From Auriscalpium vulgare (lineage: Eukaryota; Basidiomycota; Agaricomycetes; Russulales; Auriscalpiaceae): a stretch of DNA of 64,000 bases. The stretch is from contig JAHBBC010000008.1 in the NCBI GenBank assembly GCA_019915015.1, forward strand, positions 1,612,001-1,676,000, read 5' to 3'. The stretch's first letter is position 1. Every line of letters starts with the position of its first letter. This document shows positions 31,701-41,039 of this stretch, piece by piece. Position numbers and translations under genes: made by a program. A model generated the notes under the pieces. That model was not told where the DNA came from, did not search any database, and was given only the letters and a program-made list of their open reading frames with translations.

Positions 31701-32773
31701 TCGGCTAGCGCTTCGCGTTCTTGAGGCGTGAGGCGGTATAGTGGACCGAATGGTGGATCTTTCCCCTCCTCGAGCTCGATGTCGACATCGAACGAACGAT
31801 GCGCTGGGAGTTTGTCGAACTCGGAAGAGGAAAAGACGGTCGATGCCCACGGCATGTACTTGGCCGGGATATGCTGCGCGAGGTCGTCACCAGACGCAGC
31901 GGGTGGAGGGTCGGCATCGAGGTCGTCAAGAGGTGAGGATGTCGAACTGGTCGCCGAAATGAATGCGGGCGAACCAGTGGGGAGGAAACGAATGAGGCAG
32001 ACATCATGCGGTTGCGCACGCGCGGCCTTAGCGAATTTGCGAGGTGAAATGGTGCGAATGTTGGGCGCAGGTGTGAGCGAGGGAGTAGAGCGACCGGAGC
32101 CATTCCACTGAACGAGGGACGAGAGTAGCGAGGGTCGAGGAGTCGAAGGACTTGGCGAGGATGCGCGATCCTGCCGTGGTGATGCATCGGGTGTCGGGCG
32201 GATTGTTGTTGAAGCGAACGCAGTCGCGCCAGTTAGACCGAAGCCTATGCCGACGGATGTAGTCGAGTTGAGCGAAGGACGAGTGAGTCGGGGCGCGAGA
32301 CCGGAGCCTCTCGCAGAGATGGTGACTGGGTGTGTTCGAGCAAGTCCGCAACAATCGAGGGTGAGGTTGGAATCAACCCAATCGATGTTGGGATTGTGGC
32401 GTTGGAGCCAATCGAGACCTAAAATGACAGGATAGCCGACTGCGACAACAGCCAGCGCTATAAATTCAGAGTGAGCTCCCACCGAAAGGTTAGTGACTAC
32501 ATCCTGGGTGATCAGGCCAGAAGCAATCGGGCGATCGTCAACCGCCATGATGGGAACCGGAACGTCCTTGAGACGTCGCGAAAGAGAATGACGTGTCGCA
32601 AAGCGCTCCGAAATGCACGACGTCGTTGCGCCGCTGTCCACGAGCGCGTACGTGTGCAGAGGAGAACGGTTAGGAAAAGAGAGTGTGACAGACACAAAGA
32701 AATGGTCTGGTGAGTTAAGCATGGGCGCGGATGAAGCGAATATGAAGGACGGGTTAGAACGATACGCAGGCAT
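28724..32773 (-). CDS. Ty3 pol polyprotein with C-terminal chromodomain
   Basis: Intact 1349-codon frame. In order: aspartic protease (VDSGATTS, Asp46); reverse transcriptase with LCVDYRGLN and catalytic YLDD near residue 493; RNase H (LSTDASDFAISG); integrase with HHCC zinc finger near residue 860 (HDLPSTGHPG, then CDTCARIK) and DDE core (MDFIVKLP, ISDRGSVF); and a chromodomain near residue 1235 (EYLVRWKSLPESENSWVP). Known: chromodomain Ty3 elements often target heterochromatin through methylated histone H3. No frameshift or stop was seen, so this copy could encode active enzymes. Confidence 0.95.
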   Translation of the reverse strand: MPAYRSNPSFIFASSAPMLNSPDHFFVSVTLSFPNRSPLHTYALVDSGATTSCISERFATRHSLSRRLKDVPVPIMAVDDRPIASGLITQDVVTNLSVGAHSEFIALAVVAVGYPVILGLDWLQRHNPNIDWVDSNLTLDCCGLARTHPVTISARGSGLAPRLTRPSLNSTTSVGIGFGLTGATAFASTTIRPTPDASPRQDRASSPSPSTPRPSLLSSLVQWNGSGRSTPSLTPAPNIRTISPRKFAKAARAQPHDVCLIRFLPTGSPAFISATSSTSSPLDDLDADPPPAASGDDLAQHIPAKYMPWASTVFSSSEFDKLPAHRSFDVDIELEEGKDPPFGPLYRLTPQEREALAEYVNTNLERGHIRSSTSSAGAPVLFIRKKTGNLRLCVDYRGLNAITKKNRYPVPLVHDLLDRVQGCKVFTLIDLVSAYSHLRIKEGDEWKTAFRTPLGLFEHLVVPYGLTNAPASFQAFIQDVLRDLLDIVCVVYLDDILIFSRTQEEHDKHVALVLDRLRDAHLCVNPAKCEWDKAEVEYLGYIVGAEGVKMNPKKLATITDWPVPSSVKELQSFLGFANFYRRFVDGYARITTPLVALTKKNIVFEFSDATRDAFERLKRAFTSYPVLRHYNPLAPCTLSTDASDFAISGVCQQPDDEGQLHPIAYYSRKLAPAEINYEIHDKELLAIVDSFRDMRAWLLGSPFPISVISDHKNLEYFMSSKVLNRRQARWAMFLSDFDFRLTWGPGSSNVADPPSRRADFVPKKGDDTLLVQNRTILTAKHTEHLFPSQVSSSSSSTTLSALTTLSIDSSTLLERFKDAFREDVEWREALVHGNSDFTSEGGLVFHKGKLFVPRPLRADILHSRHDLPSTGHPGRTRTLGLVSRDYSWPGMQTFVRRYVEACDTCARIKTPRHKPYGLLKPLDIPSRPWKAITMDFIVKLPLSHGFDSIWVVCDRLTRYAHFVPCNETIDAPGLAWLFLDRIFRYHGLPDSIISDRGSVFISRFWTELLSLLKIESRTSTAYHPQTDGLTERTNQTLETYLRAYCSYQQDDWVDYLPLGEFAFNNLENSSTHQSPFFANFAFHPTFEPQLTERSSVPAADDLATRLDVIHAELRAELLHAQALQSKYYNEKSLPAPEFKPDQLVWLLRRNIKTTRPSLKLDHRRLGPYPIIRKIGSSAYLLRLPSYLSRLHPVFNVSLLEPYRDPSDFHPHSSPTPFELAEDAALQIQSLQDCRKIGHRFEYLVRWKSLPESENSWVPLSDIPTTQNELIDRFHRRHPRAPRPHAVVINKLFSIPISSDPVAVDPLVPPSAQMPSAPLPSTPLPSASSARPPYPLPLRALRPRRSYDRT

Positions 32774-32846
32774 GAACGTGTTGTCCGTTGCACGAACATG
32801 CGTGGGCTCCGGCGTGAAAGCCGTTGCTGAGAGACGTGTCCCATCG

Positions 32847-34037
32847 TCAGCCGGATGCCCTGGGACGTGGGAGCAGCCGGCTAGGCTTTTCCCGACGACG
32901 AGGACGCAGGAGCGCGCGAGGCAAAGTTCTTCTTCGCGCGCTCGGACATGTTAGGGCAGTTCGAAATGACATGATTACCTTGCCCGCAGTAGATGCACAG
33001 ACCGTCGCGGCGGCGACGATCCTTCTCGGTTTGTGTGAGAGGGCGCGGACCTTGGTCGCGTCGATCTCCATGGGTACAACCGACGAGTGCGAGGCGGGTG
33101 GTGCGGTCTGCGTCGTCGACGAGGACGCCTGACCGGAACGCGGAGTTGAAGGCTGTTGCTTAGCCTTGCCCTTGTCCTTGTCGTTAAAGGACGATTTGGT
33201 GCGATTCTTCTCGATGTTACGCTTGTGCACGCGGTTATCGAGCTCGGTCGCTTTCGCGACGTACCTGTCAAACTCAGTAGGAACAACAGGAACAGAGACG
33301 AAAAGGTCTTTGACTTCTTCCTTCAGACCCTCATAGAACTTCTGGATCTTCGTCGCTTCGGAGAAGTCAACGTAGACCAGTAGCTCTCGGAAACGAGACG
33401 CGTAGCTCGAGCACGAGCCAGTCTGCTTGAGTGCTTCGATCTTGCGTAGAGCCGTTCCGACGACGTCGCTGTCGCCGAAATTCTCTCGGAAATCGATGAT
33501 GAGGTCGCGGAAGTCGTAGAGCAATTCCTCGTTGCTCTTCTTGATAGCCGTGAACCAGCTCTTGGCGGAGCCGTCGGCGAGGTACGACTGCAAATACAAA
33601 GCCCTGTGATAGTCAGTAGGGAGCGAGGCACGAGACAGCTCGACGGCCGCCTCGATCTCGTCAATGAACGGTTCGACGTCAGTCGCTTTACCCGTGAACA
33701 CGCGTGGTTCCTTGAATCGAGCGACGCCACGAGGGACGTCGTCGAAATCGCGAGTACGGGTGGATTGCGCAGCCGCTGCAGGCTGCGGGGCGCTGTGAAT
33801 ACGTTCCGTAAGGGCCTCAAGAGCGGCGCCGATACGTCGCTGATTGTCGTCAGCGTATTGTACCTGTCGGCTGACGCCCTTGAGTGTCTCCAGCATCGCA
33901 CTGAAGTCCTGCCAGGTCGGATTACTCGGAGGTACCTGTGGAGCAGTTTCAGCTGTCTCTTGAGCGGGTACCTGGTCCTGGGAGATGTTCCCAGTGGTGC
34001 TGGGCCAGGGATTTTCGTCGTAGCCTGCTGCGGACAT
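32847..34037 (-). CDS. Ty3 gag, frame shifted before the zinc knuckle
   Basis: A 396-codon frame with the Ty3 gag core (VEPFIDEIEAAVELSR, WFTAIKKSNEELLYDF, SSYASRFRELL). The expected zinc knuckle CIYCGQGNHVISNC lies at about 32955-32998 in another frame that ends at TAG 32881. A CA repeat at about 33031-33036 (CACACA on the coding strand) has one unit more than needed to keep both in frame. It is either a recent slippage mutation or a frameshift site. Pol is in the third frame. Confidence 0.8.
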   Translation of the reverse strand: MSAAGYDENPWPSTTGNISQDQVPAQETAETAPQVPPSNPTWQDFSAMLETLKGVSRQVQYADDNQRRIGAALEALTERIHSAPQPAAAAQSTRTRDFDDVPRGVARFKEPRVFTGKATDVEPFIDEIEAAVELSRASLPTDYHRALYLQSYLADGSAKSWFTAIKKSNEELLYDFRDLIIDFRENFGDSDVVGTALRKIEALKQTGSCSSYASRFRELLVYVDFSEATKIQKFYEGLKEEVKDLFVSVPVVPTEFDRYVAKATELDNRVHKRNIEKNRTKSSFNDKDKGKAKQQPSTPRSGQASSSTTQTAPPASHSSVVPMEIDATKVRALSHKPRRIVAAATVCASTAGKVIMSFRTALTCPSARRRTLPRALLRPRRREKPSRLLPRPRASG

Positions 34038-34132
34038 ATTAGCAGAAATGTATGAGAGAAATAGGGGCTAGTGTCGAGTGTTGAGATGTCGAGAAGAAGT
34101 TAAGAAGCAAAGGTAGGGTTTCGAGTGGGGTG

Positions 34133-34142
34133 GTCGAGTCAA
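34133..34142 (-). other. Ty3 self-priming primer-binding site
   Basis: Just inside the 5' LTR the plus strand reads GTCGAGTCAA, so the element RNA has UUGACUCGAC. The LTR itself (34209-34218, minus) contains GTCGAGTCAA, which would form the RNA 5' end. Ten bases pair, the arrangement of Tf1-type self-priming. No tRNA 3'-end complement (TGG...) is present. Confidence 0.65.
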
Positions 34143-34144
34143 AC

Positions 34145-34417
34145 TGTAACGGGCCGAGTGTGAGAAGCAGAGGAGGTTCGAGAACAGAGCGGGTGCTCGT
34201 TGCTGGCGTTGACTCGACAAGGAGAAGTACATGAGCGAGAGGCGACTATGAGCGAGCCACGAACCAAACACACGTAAACATAAGAGTCTGCCGAGTCAAG
34301 TAAGTACGAGGCGAATAGAGAACGAGTCTGTTGGATACACAACACGCGCACGATGAGAACGAGTCCGTGAACGTACGTAGAATGTCCGTTGGTAAGTAAG
34401 TGACCATGCCCATGACA
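34145..34417 (-). repeat. Ty3 5' LTR
   Basis: 273 bases, followed by GCCCG. Contains the predicted transcript start region near 34218. Confidence 0.95.
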
Positions 34418-34860
34418 GCCCGGTGCGCGCCAAGGAAAGGTTTGCGGTGTCTGCGGTGGCGCTGATGTCGGCCTCCCAGCACCTGTGTTCATGTCAGCTC
34501 GCTATGACACAACATTTAAAAGCAGCGGGTCGCATACGACGTCACGGTGGGCGCGCTGCCGGCATGCGTCGGCAATTGCAGCTGAGCGTCGGCGCACAGA
34601 TCCCGGTCCGTGGGCCACAGATGTGCGAGCTGCAGGGCATTTGGCGCGTCGACACTGGAAATGGTCGGCAGGGAGGAAAGGTGCGGTAGCTCGGACAGCG
34701 GCGGCAATGTATCGTATGCGCAGGCTGGCACGATGTCGACGTCGATGTTGAATGCAGAGAAATTCATGTAGGGCTCCGCGTGAAGTGGGTGCGGGGAGAT
34801 GGGATCCATCAGGAGATTGGATTCGGCTACGGATGGGACGCATGAGGTGTGGACTTTATA

Positions 34861-35714
34861 CAGAGAGCAGACGCACGCTCTGGTTTCGCAGCGGGACGGG
34901 GAAGCCCGACGTGAATTCGTACTCAGGCTTGGTCCTGGGAAATTGACCTCGATAGACGCGCACATCTATGAAATCTCGGAAGCGGAAATGACGTTTAACG
35001 CGATCGGTTATTATAAGGTTAATGAAGCCACTGTGAAGCCTCGGTTATATCTCCGACTGAACGTACGCACATCCTTCTGGTGGGAACTCGCTCTTCGCAT
35101 CAGGCACCGGGCCCCTCCTATCAAGCCCTCCTCATCTCCGGGTTCGGCGGGGTAGATATACTACCGCCACCACCCGGATGCTTTTCGCAGAAGGCCAGAC
35201 AGACACAGGTCTGCGGGACGTGCATCTTGCTGAGCGGCGAGTCGGCACGCGCCGCCGCCACCAAGCGCCCTGAAGCATCGCGTGCCCCGGCGGACATGAC
35301 GATCCTTTGACGCTGTGATCGGCGGCTAAAGAACACAGCGGAACTGACAGCTTGTCAATGAGGAAGTTACAAGAAGGATACATTAGAGATTACCTCGGCA
35401 CTGAGTTCAAACTCAAGGACAGTGGCGTGGAGCGTAAGCTGTGCCCTAGTTGAGCGGAACGAGCTGTCCGCAATATCGCAGATTGGGTGTCCATTTGAAG
35501 AAGCGCAATGTCGCGCCCGCGCCCGTGTTCTAGGCAGGCGCAAAGGGACGGGCCGCCGCTGGCGCTCGTGGGCCGGCCACGGCTCAACGTAGCGAAAGAC
35601 ATCGGTGGAGTTTAATAGGGTACGCGTTAATTTTCCAGTGAGCTGCCGACACTCTGACGCTGTGACAGGAAATCGGGCATCGATGGCCTGTTTCAAGAAG
35701 GATCAGCGACCTCT
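34861..35714. other. Spacer right of ZF4, unit 1
   Basis: Repeats the block seen at 23285-24289 in diverged form (a minus patch at 35121-35336 shares its C-terminal pattern). Copied at 53275-54127 in unit 2. No supportable gene. Confidence 0.4.
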
Positions 35715-36900
35715 GTACCTCAAGACACAGCGGTGGGACGGACCTCGTCGTGTGCTCGCAACGCCAGTACTGACGACACTTCGCGACGAGCGTGCAAGAC
35801 GCGCTTTTCGGTCGCCAATTTACGGTCGATAATCCAGAGACGTATTTTGAACGCACCATTTCGTGGCGCAAGCCCTGGCGAGACCGGGCGTTGAGAAAAT
35901 CCAAAGCGTGGGGCGAAAGTAAGGCCTCGATGAAGCGGTGGACGTGCGGAAGGGTCTGCGAGCTGCCACAACCTGTCCTCTCCATCCTGCCCTCTCCATC
36001 GCAGCGAGCGCGCACGGATATTGAGCGCCAGAACCTCACCCGATGCCCACGTAGATCGAGCAACAGCAGCTAAAAGGATTCTTCGGGCGCGCGGCATAAA
36101 AAAATCATAGCGTCGGGCCCGTCGAGCCCGGTGAGCGTGCGTTGGCAGCGCGAAGCGATGCGCGCAGGAGGTCAGGGCTGCGGCCCGGGACATGGTCGCC
36201 TGCGGGTGTCCTGGACGGCACTGCCAATCGGCACCGGTGGTGTGCGGTCGAGAAGATCAGCGGGAGCGGGTGGAGTTGCCCATGACACCTCGTTCGGCGC
36301 GCACAAGCATAACCAGTGCGTGCGTGTGTGGCCCGCGCTATATGCGTGGTTCTATTGGGTGCATCGTATGAGATCGGTGGGGGGGCGCGCGGTCGACGAT
36401 TGGCGCTAGTGGGTGCTCAAGAGCATCTGCGCGTCCGCGAATGAAGCTACATCGCGTCAAGACGACGTGCAGCAACGCGTGTCGATTGACCAGAACGATC
36501 TGTGGCGCAGTCTTGCGTCGTTGGGGAGTCGAGTAGCTGATCCGAGCCACGGTGTGAGATGAAGAGGAAAGTCGCGATGGGGCGGGGGACCTGCTGGTAA
36601 CTGATGCCTGGCCCTTAGCGCCCCCGCCTATTTCCATCGCAGCGCCCGTGCGCGTGTCGAGCTCATAAAACCCATGCGATAGTCCACCTTCTGCTTCATG
36701 GCAGCAGCCCAAGATTCTACGAGAATCCGTCAGATTTGGAGCAAAGGAGGCCGCAGGCGACGCACCCGTTACTAGTATCGCCTCGGGCCGATGGCAACCG
36801 CGTGAGGCTTGAGGACGTGGACGCACACCTCGGTTGGACTTGTTCGGCTGATCGTCACGCTGTTGGTAGCAAGACAATTGACGCGGAGGGAGTGCAGGAG
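35715..36900 (-). pseudogene. Two decayed LYR/NDUFB9 copies flanking an exon X copy, second set of unit 1
   Basis: Same arrangement as 24290-25400. Exon 5-like block near 35740, exon 3-like block near 35850 (ACGCACCATTTCGTGG, close to 5391-5406 of NDUFB9), exon 2-like at 35985-36020, exon X-like at 36330-36400, then another exon 2-like (36610-36650) and exon 1-like block (36750-36850). No open frame. Confidence 0.5.
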
Positions 36901-37181
36901 GAAAGTGCGTAGGCGACATGATGGTTGAGGCTAGGAAGGGCGCTTGGACTCTACAGTATAGACGCCCGCGTTCGCGGTTCGCGCACGATGGAATCCACGC
37001 ATTGAAAAGAGGAGATCGAAGGCTAGGCATGGGATTTAGATAGCATTGTGTACAGAGGAGTAGCATATAGAACCAGAAGAGCGACACGGGAGCGAAAACA
37101 AGACAGAGAACAGCAACGACGATGAAAGCACGACGAACACAAAAAGCAGAACAGAACGGAACTAAAGGACAGACAGAAAGC

Positions 37182-38086
37182 TCACACATATCCGCCCTGC
37201 GCCAACCCGCACCTCGCGTTGGGGTTCTTCTGGTGCCTTCTAACCGCATCCCTCCGGCTGAAAACCTCCTTGCAGCCCCGGCGTCCGCACACAAACTTCT
37301 TCCTAACCCCCTCGTGCGTCTTGACATGTCGTTTCAGATCCCACGCGCGGCCGTTTTCCTGGACAAAAGGGCAGTGCGTGCACCTCAGCGGGGGCGGGCG
37401 GTGCTTGCGCCTGGCTGGGGACGAGGTACTCGAGGCGTTCGAGGATCCGGGGGAGTGCGCTGGCGGGCGGGAAGGCGGAAGGGGCAGAGCGTGGGGCGCG
37501 AGAGACGGCGGAGGCGATCTGGCGAGACCTGCGTGTGGGTCTTCGTAGGTGCGCTGCTGCTGGAGGAGGGTGGTGGTGGTGGTGGTGGTCGGGAAGTGGA
37601 AGTGGAAGTCGTATGCGGTGGCGGGAGCACCGTGAACGGCCTGTGCATCACGTGACAAAGGCGCGGCTGGGCCGAACAGTAGCGGCTCCGAAGCATGCGC
37701 GGTGGGCACGAGAGAAAGGTCTGCCGGGTTCACAGTCGACATCTCGCCAAGCTCTGTGAGAGTGCTGCACCTGCGCAGGGTCGTTGGGTCAGGATGTCAA
37801 TGCAACGAGCGAGGCGGGAGACATACGATGTCGTCGCCGTTCCAGCATCGGCATTCATATTCAGGGACCATGGGTTCCAGACTGGAGGCCAGAGAGAACC
37901 GAGCAGGAGCTCTGGGAAGTCGACGCGCTCATTTGGAGGAGGGTAGGGTGTTGGGGAAAGGTGCTCGGACGAGGGCAGCGACGTGACATCGTCGAGGGAA
38001 AGCACTGACGCCGCCCAAGCGGCGAAAGTGTCCATCTCTGAGAAAAGAGGGGAGGGCTCGACAGGATACCGGAGGATGGGATGCAT
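37182..38086 (-). CDS. ZF5: two-exon C2H2 zinc-finger protein, subtype B, unit 1
   Basis: Exons (minus) 37827-38086 and 37182-37770 give 282 codons plus stop; intron ends GTATGT/GCAG. Start MHPILRYPVEPSPLF. The TATA position holds GATAAAGT (38144-38151), weaker than in other copies. The middle has a Thr run encoded by a GGT-type microsatellite and LLQQQ, then a Ser/Pro linker. Fingers: CTHCPFVQENGRAWDLKRHVKTH and CGRRGCKEVFSRRDAVRRH. The reading frame is intact. Closest to ZF3. Confidence 0.75.
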
Positions 38087-38339
38087 TTGCGAGATGGGTT
38101 AAGTATAGTGAGGCTGGCGATAATTCCCATAGTAAGAGGGTGCACTTTATCGCGGGGAAGGGGAAAGGGACGCGCGCGCGTCCTAGTACCTGAGCCCGAG
38201 GGCGTGGCTCTCGCGTCTTCAGACATAAAAAACTTTTCACCACTGCACTGAGCCGGAACTTGAGTCCCTGGCCGGCACGAGGCGCGCGACGCGTGGGAGG
38301 ATATTAACGTAAATAACATCGGGCGAAACACCCCGGGAG

Positions 38340-38440
38340 ATCAAGTCCACCGATATCAAGTCCACCGATATCAAGGCCACCGAAATCAAGGCCACCGAAA
38401 TCAAAGTCATGAAATCAAGTCATGAAATCAAGGTCATTGG
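38340..38440. repeat. 15-bp minisatellite, unit 1
   Basis: About six tandem copies of ATCAAGTCCACCGAT-like units, the first four clean and the later ones shortened to 13-14 bases (ATCAAAGTCATGAA). Duplicated at 56747-56847. Confidence 0.85.
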
Positions 38441-39489
38441 TATCGGCCCGCGGGAGAGGCGCGGGCCGGGATCATGTCCGCAGATCTCTGAACACTTTGA
38501 AAGCAACGAACGATTACATGCAAGGGGGTTAACGGTTCTCTGCGCTTCCATCTTCCCCGGCCGACCACGCCACAGACATCGCCGGTCGCCCGCGCCCGTT
38601 GCGTGCTGCCTGCCCATCAGCGCGAGGAGCACGTGTCGAATTGTGAACTCACACTCGCGTTGCGCCGACGCGTCCGCACAGACCTCCTGCCCATTGGGGA
38701 CCAATGAGCGCTGCCACGGCGAGAGCGCTCGACGACGCGGTGGCAGTACTGCCTCTCTCCCCGCCTCCTCCGGCCATCTATCTCCGCTCACGTGCGCGGC
38801 ACTTTCATCCTGCGCACATTCGCGCGCGCCGCTATATGGAGCTCTGTCAGTGTGTGTGCGAGGCACCGGGACCACGTCGCGCCATGACATACGGGCTAGG
38901 CGCGTTTCCTCCGCGGGCAAGCAATGCGAGTCGGAGTGTCGTGGCGTGCGGGGACATCGGGTGGCGGGCAGGCGGGTGTGCTGCACCCCGGGCGCGGGAG
39001 CGCAGGTGCGATGGGCGGTCGAGGATCCACACGGCGCGCCTGCAGCAAGCACGGGTGCTGCATCGGATTCGATGAGGGTGCAGCGTGGGCGCGATGGACG
39101 AACTGTATGCGCATTGTCCTGGCCGCGCTGTTGCGTGCGGACGGTGGATTTCTGTCGCACGCACGGGCGGCGCGTGCACCCGGCCTGCGCTGGGCGGCCG
39201 CCGATTGAGGATGAGCGGTTGGAGGAAAGGGACGGGCGTCGGGCGCAAGAGACGGCCAGCAGACGACGGTCGAGCACGGAGTGTACTTACGCGCGACGCT
39301 ATGTTGCTTGTGTGCGCGCCGGTGCGCGTGTCGGCCGAAGGGTGGCCTGCATCGGTCTGCAGACCATCTGCGCATCAGCAGATAGCCAGAGATCGCGTTG
39401 AGATGGTGCACCGCAGGACGAGTCGATGGGCCAGTATGTACGAGCGCGCGCGCCGTCCTGTTTTGCTGGGCCCGTGACGCTGATGAAGA
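38441..39489. other. GC-rich spacer, no supportable gene
   Basis: Long open frames exist on both strands (plus to 39401, minus 38420-39277) and are kept in unit 2, but GC-rich sequence gives such frames by chance. Neither shows a domain, TATA box or intron pattern. A faint exon X-like block sits near 39110-39190. Confidence 0.4.
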
Positions 39490-39790
39490 CCCGGGTGTGA
39501 GACGAAGGGAAAGTCGCGACGAGGTGGGGCACGTACTGGTACCTCTGCGCTAGGTGCGCCTCCACTTTCTCCATTGCAGTGTCCGCGCATGCCTCATATC
39601 CGCACCCAGATCTAAGTTCATGAAAGCAGCACCAGAACCAAAAAGAATGCGTCAGATTGGCATCAAATGAGACTGCAGGCGACGCACCGGGGCGCATCGA
39701 ACTCGGCCGTGACGGCGTCCGCACGGGGCTTGAAGAGGTCACAACGCGCATTGGTCGGGACCGTTCAGTTGAGGATGTTGAGTGAGCGAG
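39490..39790 (-). pseudogene. LYR/NDUFB9 remnant, unit 1
   Basis: Exon 2-like block 39540-39595 (TCTGCGCTAGGTGCGCC..., compare 5508-5530) and exon 1-like block 39650-39760 with GCAGGCGACGCACCGG and CACGGGGCTTGAAGAGGTC. Frames are broken. Confidence 0.55.
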
Positions 39791-40218
39791 TACCTCAAGA
39801 TGGGGAGATCGCGAGGAGGAGAGTGCAAGGGCAAGAAACTGCGAGAGTGCCGCGCCGTGAATACAGGCGCCCAGCTCCCGGCTCCTCTCAGCTCGGCGGC
39901 CGCTCGCCACCGACTGGCGGCGCCGGAAGCCGGTCTGTCCGCGGAAAAGAGAACGCATGGTGAAGAGCCCACTTTCGTTCGAGCAAACGAAAGGAATGTG
40001 GGCATAAAATGTGATTGCCAGGTAGCGACGGTGCGAGTACATAGGAGAAGGACGTGTCGATACACAAGCCGGCGCGCAGGCGCGGCGGTGGGATGGAGAA
40101 GAGGATAGCAGAACAGCATGGGCAAGATAGCCGAAAGGAACGAAAGGGCGCGATAGCGAATCGACTGCGAAACAAACAAACAAAACGAACAAAGTGAATG
40201 CTCACGGACACGAATACT

Positions 40219-40985
40219 TCACACATCATCGCCCTGCGCCACTGCACACCTCGAGTTGGGGTTGTTCCGGTGCCTCCTCAGCGCATCCATCCTGCTAAAA
40301 CTCTCCTCGCAGCCCCGCCGACGGCATACGAACTTATTCCTGACAGGCTCGTGCGTCTTGATGTGCCTGTCCAGGTCCCACTTGCGGCCGTTCTCCTGCA
40401 CGAAGGAGCAGCGCGGGCATATGAGGGCATACGGGTGGGCGCGGGCTTGCGATCGGGCGCGGGGAGTCGAGGATCCGGGGGGAGAAAGTGGCAGAGGGAG
40501 AGCCTGAGTGCTGGCAGCGCGAAGCAGGCTGGCGGGAGCGGGGGCAGGTGCTGCGCTCGTGTGCGGTTGCGAGTCGTCGAGGGCGATGGTGGTGGGAGGA
40601 GCGTCGAGGGCGTCGCTCTGCGGGGTCAAGGGCACTGGCAGCACCGGAGCGCCCGGCTCCGGGGACAGATCATGTGACCCAGGTAGCGCGGTCGCGCCCA
40701 CTGCCACGAGGACGGTATGGGACAGGACCGCGGGGTCCACAATGAGGTTGTTGGCAGCGTCCACGAGCCTGCAAATGGCTGGATGTTGGCACGCAGTGAC
40801 ACGGGACTGGAAACGAACACGCACGACGTCGCCGGGGCGGGGTCTGCATCTGCGTTGAGCAGCAGCAGTTGCAGCTGAGCGTCGATGTCGTTGGGGGATG
40901 CCGCCGGCATGTCGAAGTCGACATCAAATGCCGAGAGCTCAATGTAAGGCTCGGCAAAAATCAAATGCTGGGAGAAGGGATCCAT
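40219..40985 (-). CDS. ZF6: two-exon C2H2 zinc-finger protein, subtype A, unit 1
   Basis: Exons (minus) 40825-40985 and 40219-40768 give 236 codons plus stop; 56-base intron GTGCGT/GCAG. Start MDPFSQHLIFAEPYIEL. Fingers: CPRCSFVQENGRKWDLDRHIKTH and CRRRGCEESFSRMDALRRH. The frame is intact, but the TATA box at 41038-41045 reads TTTAAAGT where the twin in unit 2 has TATAAAGT, so expression may differ. Shorter than ZF1 in the N-terminal acidic part. Confidence 0.75.
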
Positions 40986-41039
40986 TGGGTGGTTGGGGCG
41001 ACGGAGCTGGCCAGGGGGCGCATAGTGGGGGGCATGGAC

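Larger units (their letters stand above)
28328..34417 (-). mobile_element. Ty3-type chromovirus LTR retrotransposon, 6.1 kb, with 5-bp target duplication
   Basis: Identical 273-base LTRs (28328-28600 and 34145-34417, TGT...ACA) and target duplication GCCCG (28323-28327 and 34418-34422). Minus-strand order: gag, protease, RT, RNase H, integrase, chromodomain. It inserted into ZF4 exon 2 after the unit duplication, since unit 2 has the uninterrupted site. Confidence 0.95.
27834..34809 (-). pseudogene. ZF4: subtype C zinc-finger gene split by the Ty3 element, unit 1
   Basis: Exon 1 (34538-34809, MDPISPHPLHAEPYMNF) has a TATA box at 34853-34860. Exon 2 starts at 34492, is cut at 34418 by the Ty3 element, and resumes at 28327 down to the stop at 27834. 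The unit 2 twin (52347-53223) shows the empty site. A TAA also replaces Tyr in the first finger, using the same two base changes as ZF2, while the twin keeps RYIKTH. Confidence 0.8.

Noticed and set aside
36338..37327. 329-codon minus-strand frame overlapping ZF5 (twin at 54754-55743)
   Set aside because: Overlaps the finger exon in another frame and crosses LYR remnants; conservation between units is only duplication.
38409..39401. 330-codon plus and 285-codon minus frames in the GC-rich spacer, kept in unit 2
   Set aside because: Starts within the minisatellite, has no domain or intron pattern, and both strands are open, as expected from base composition.
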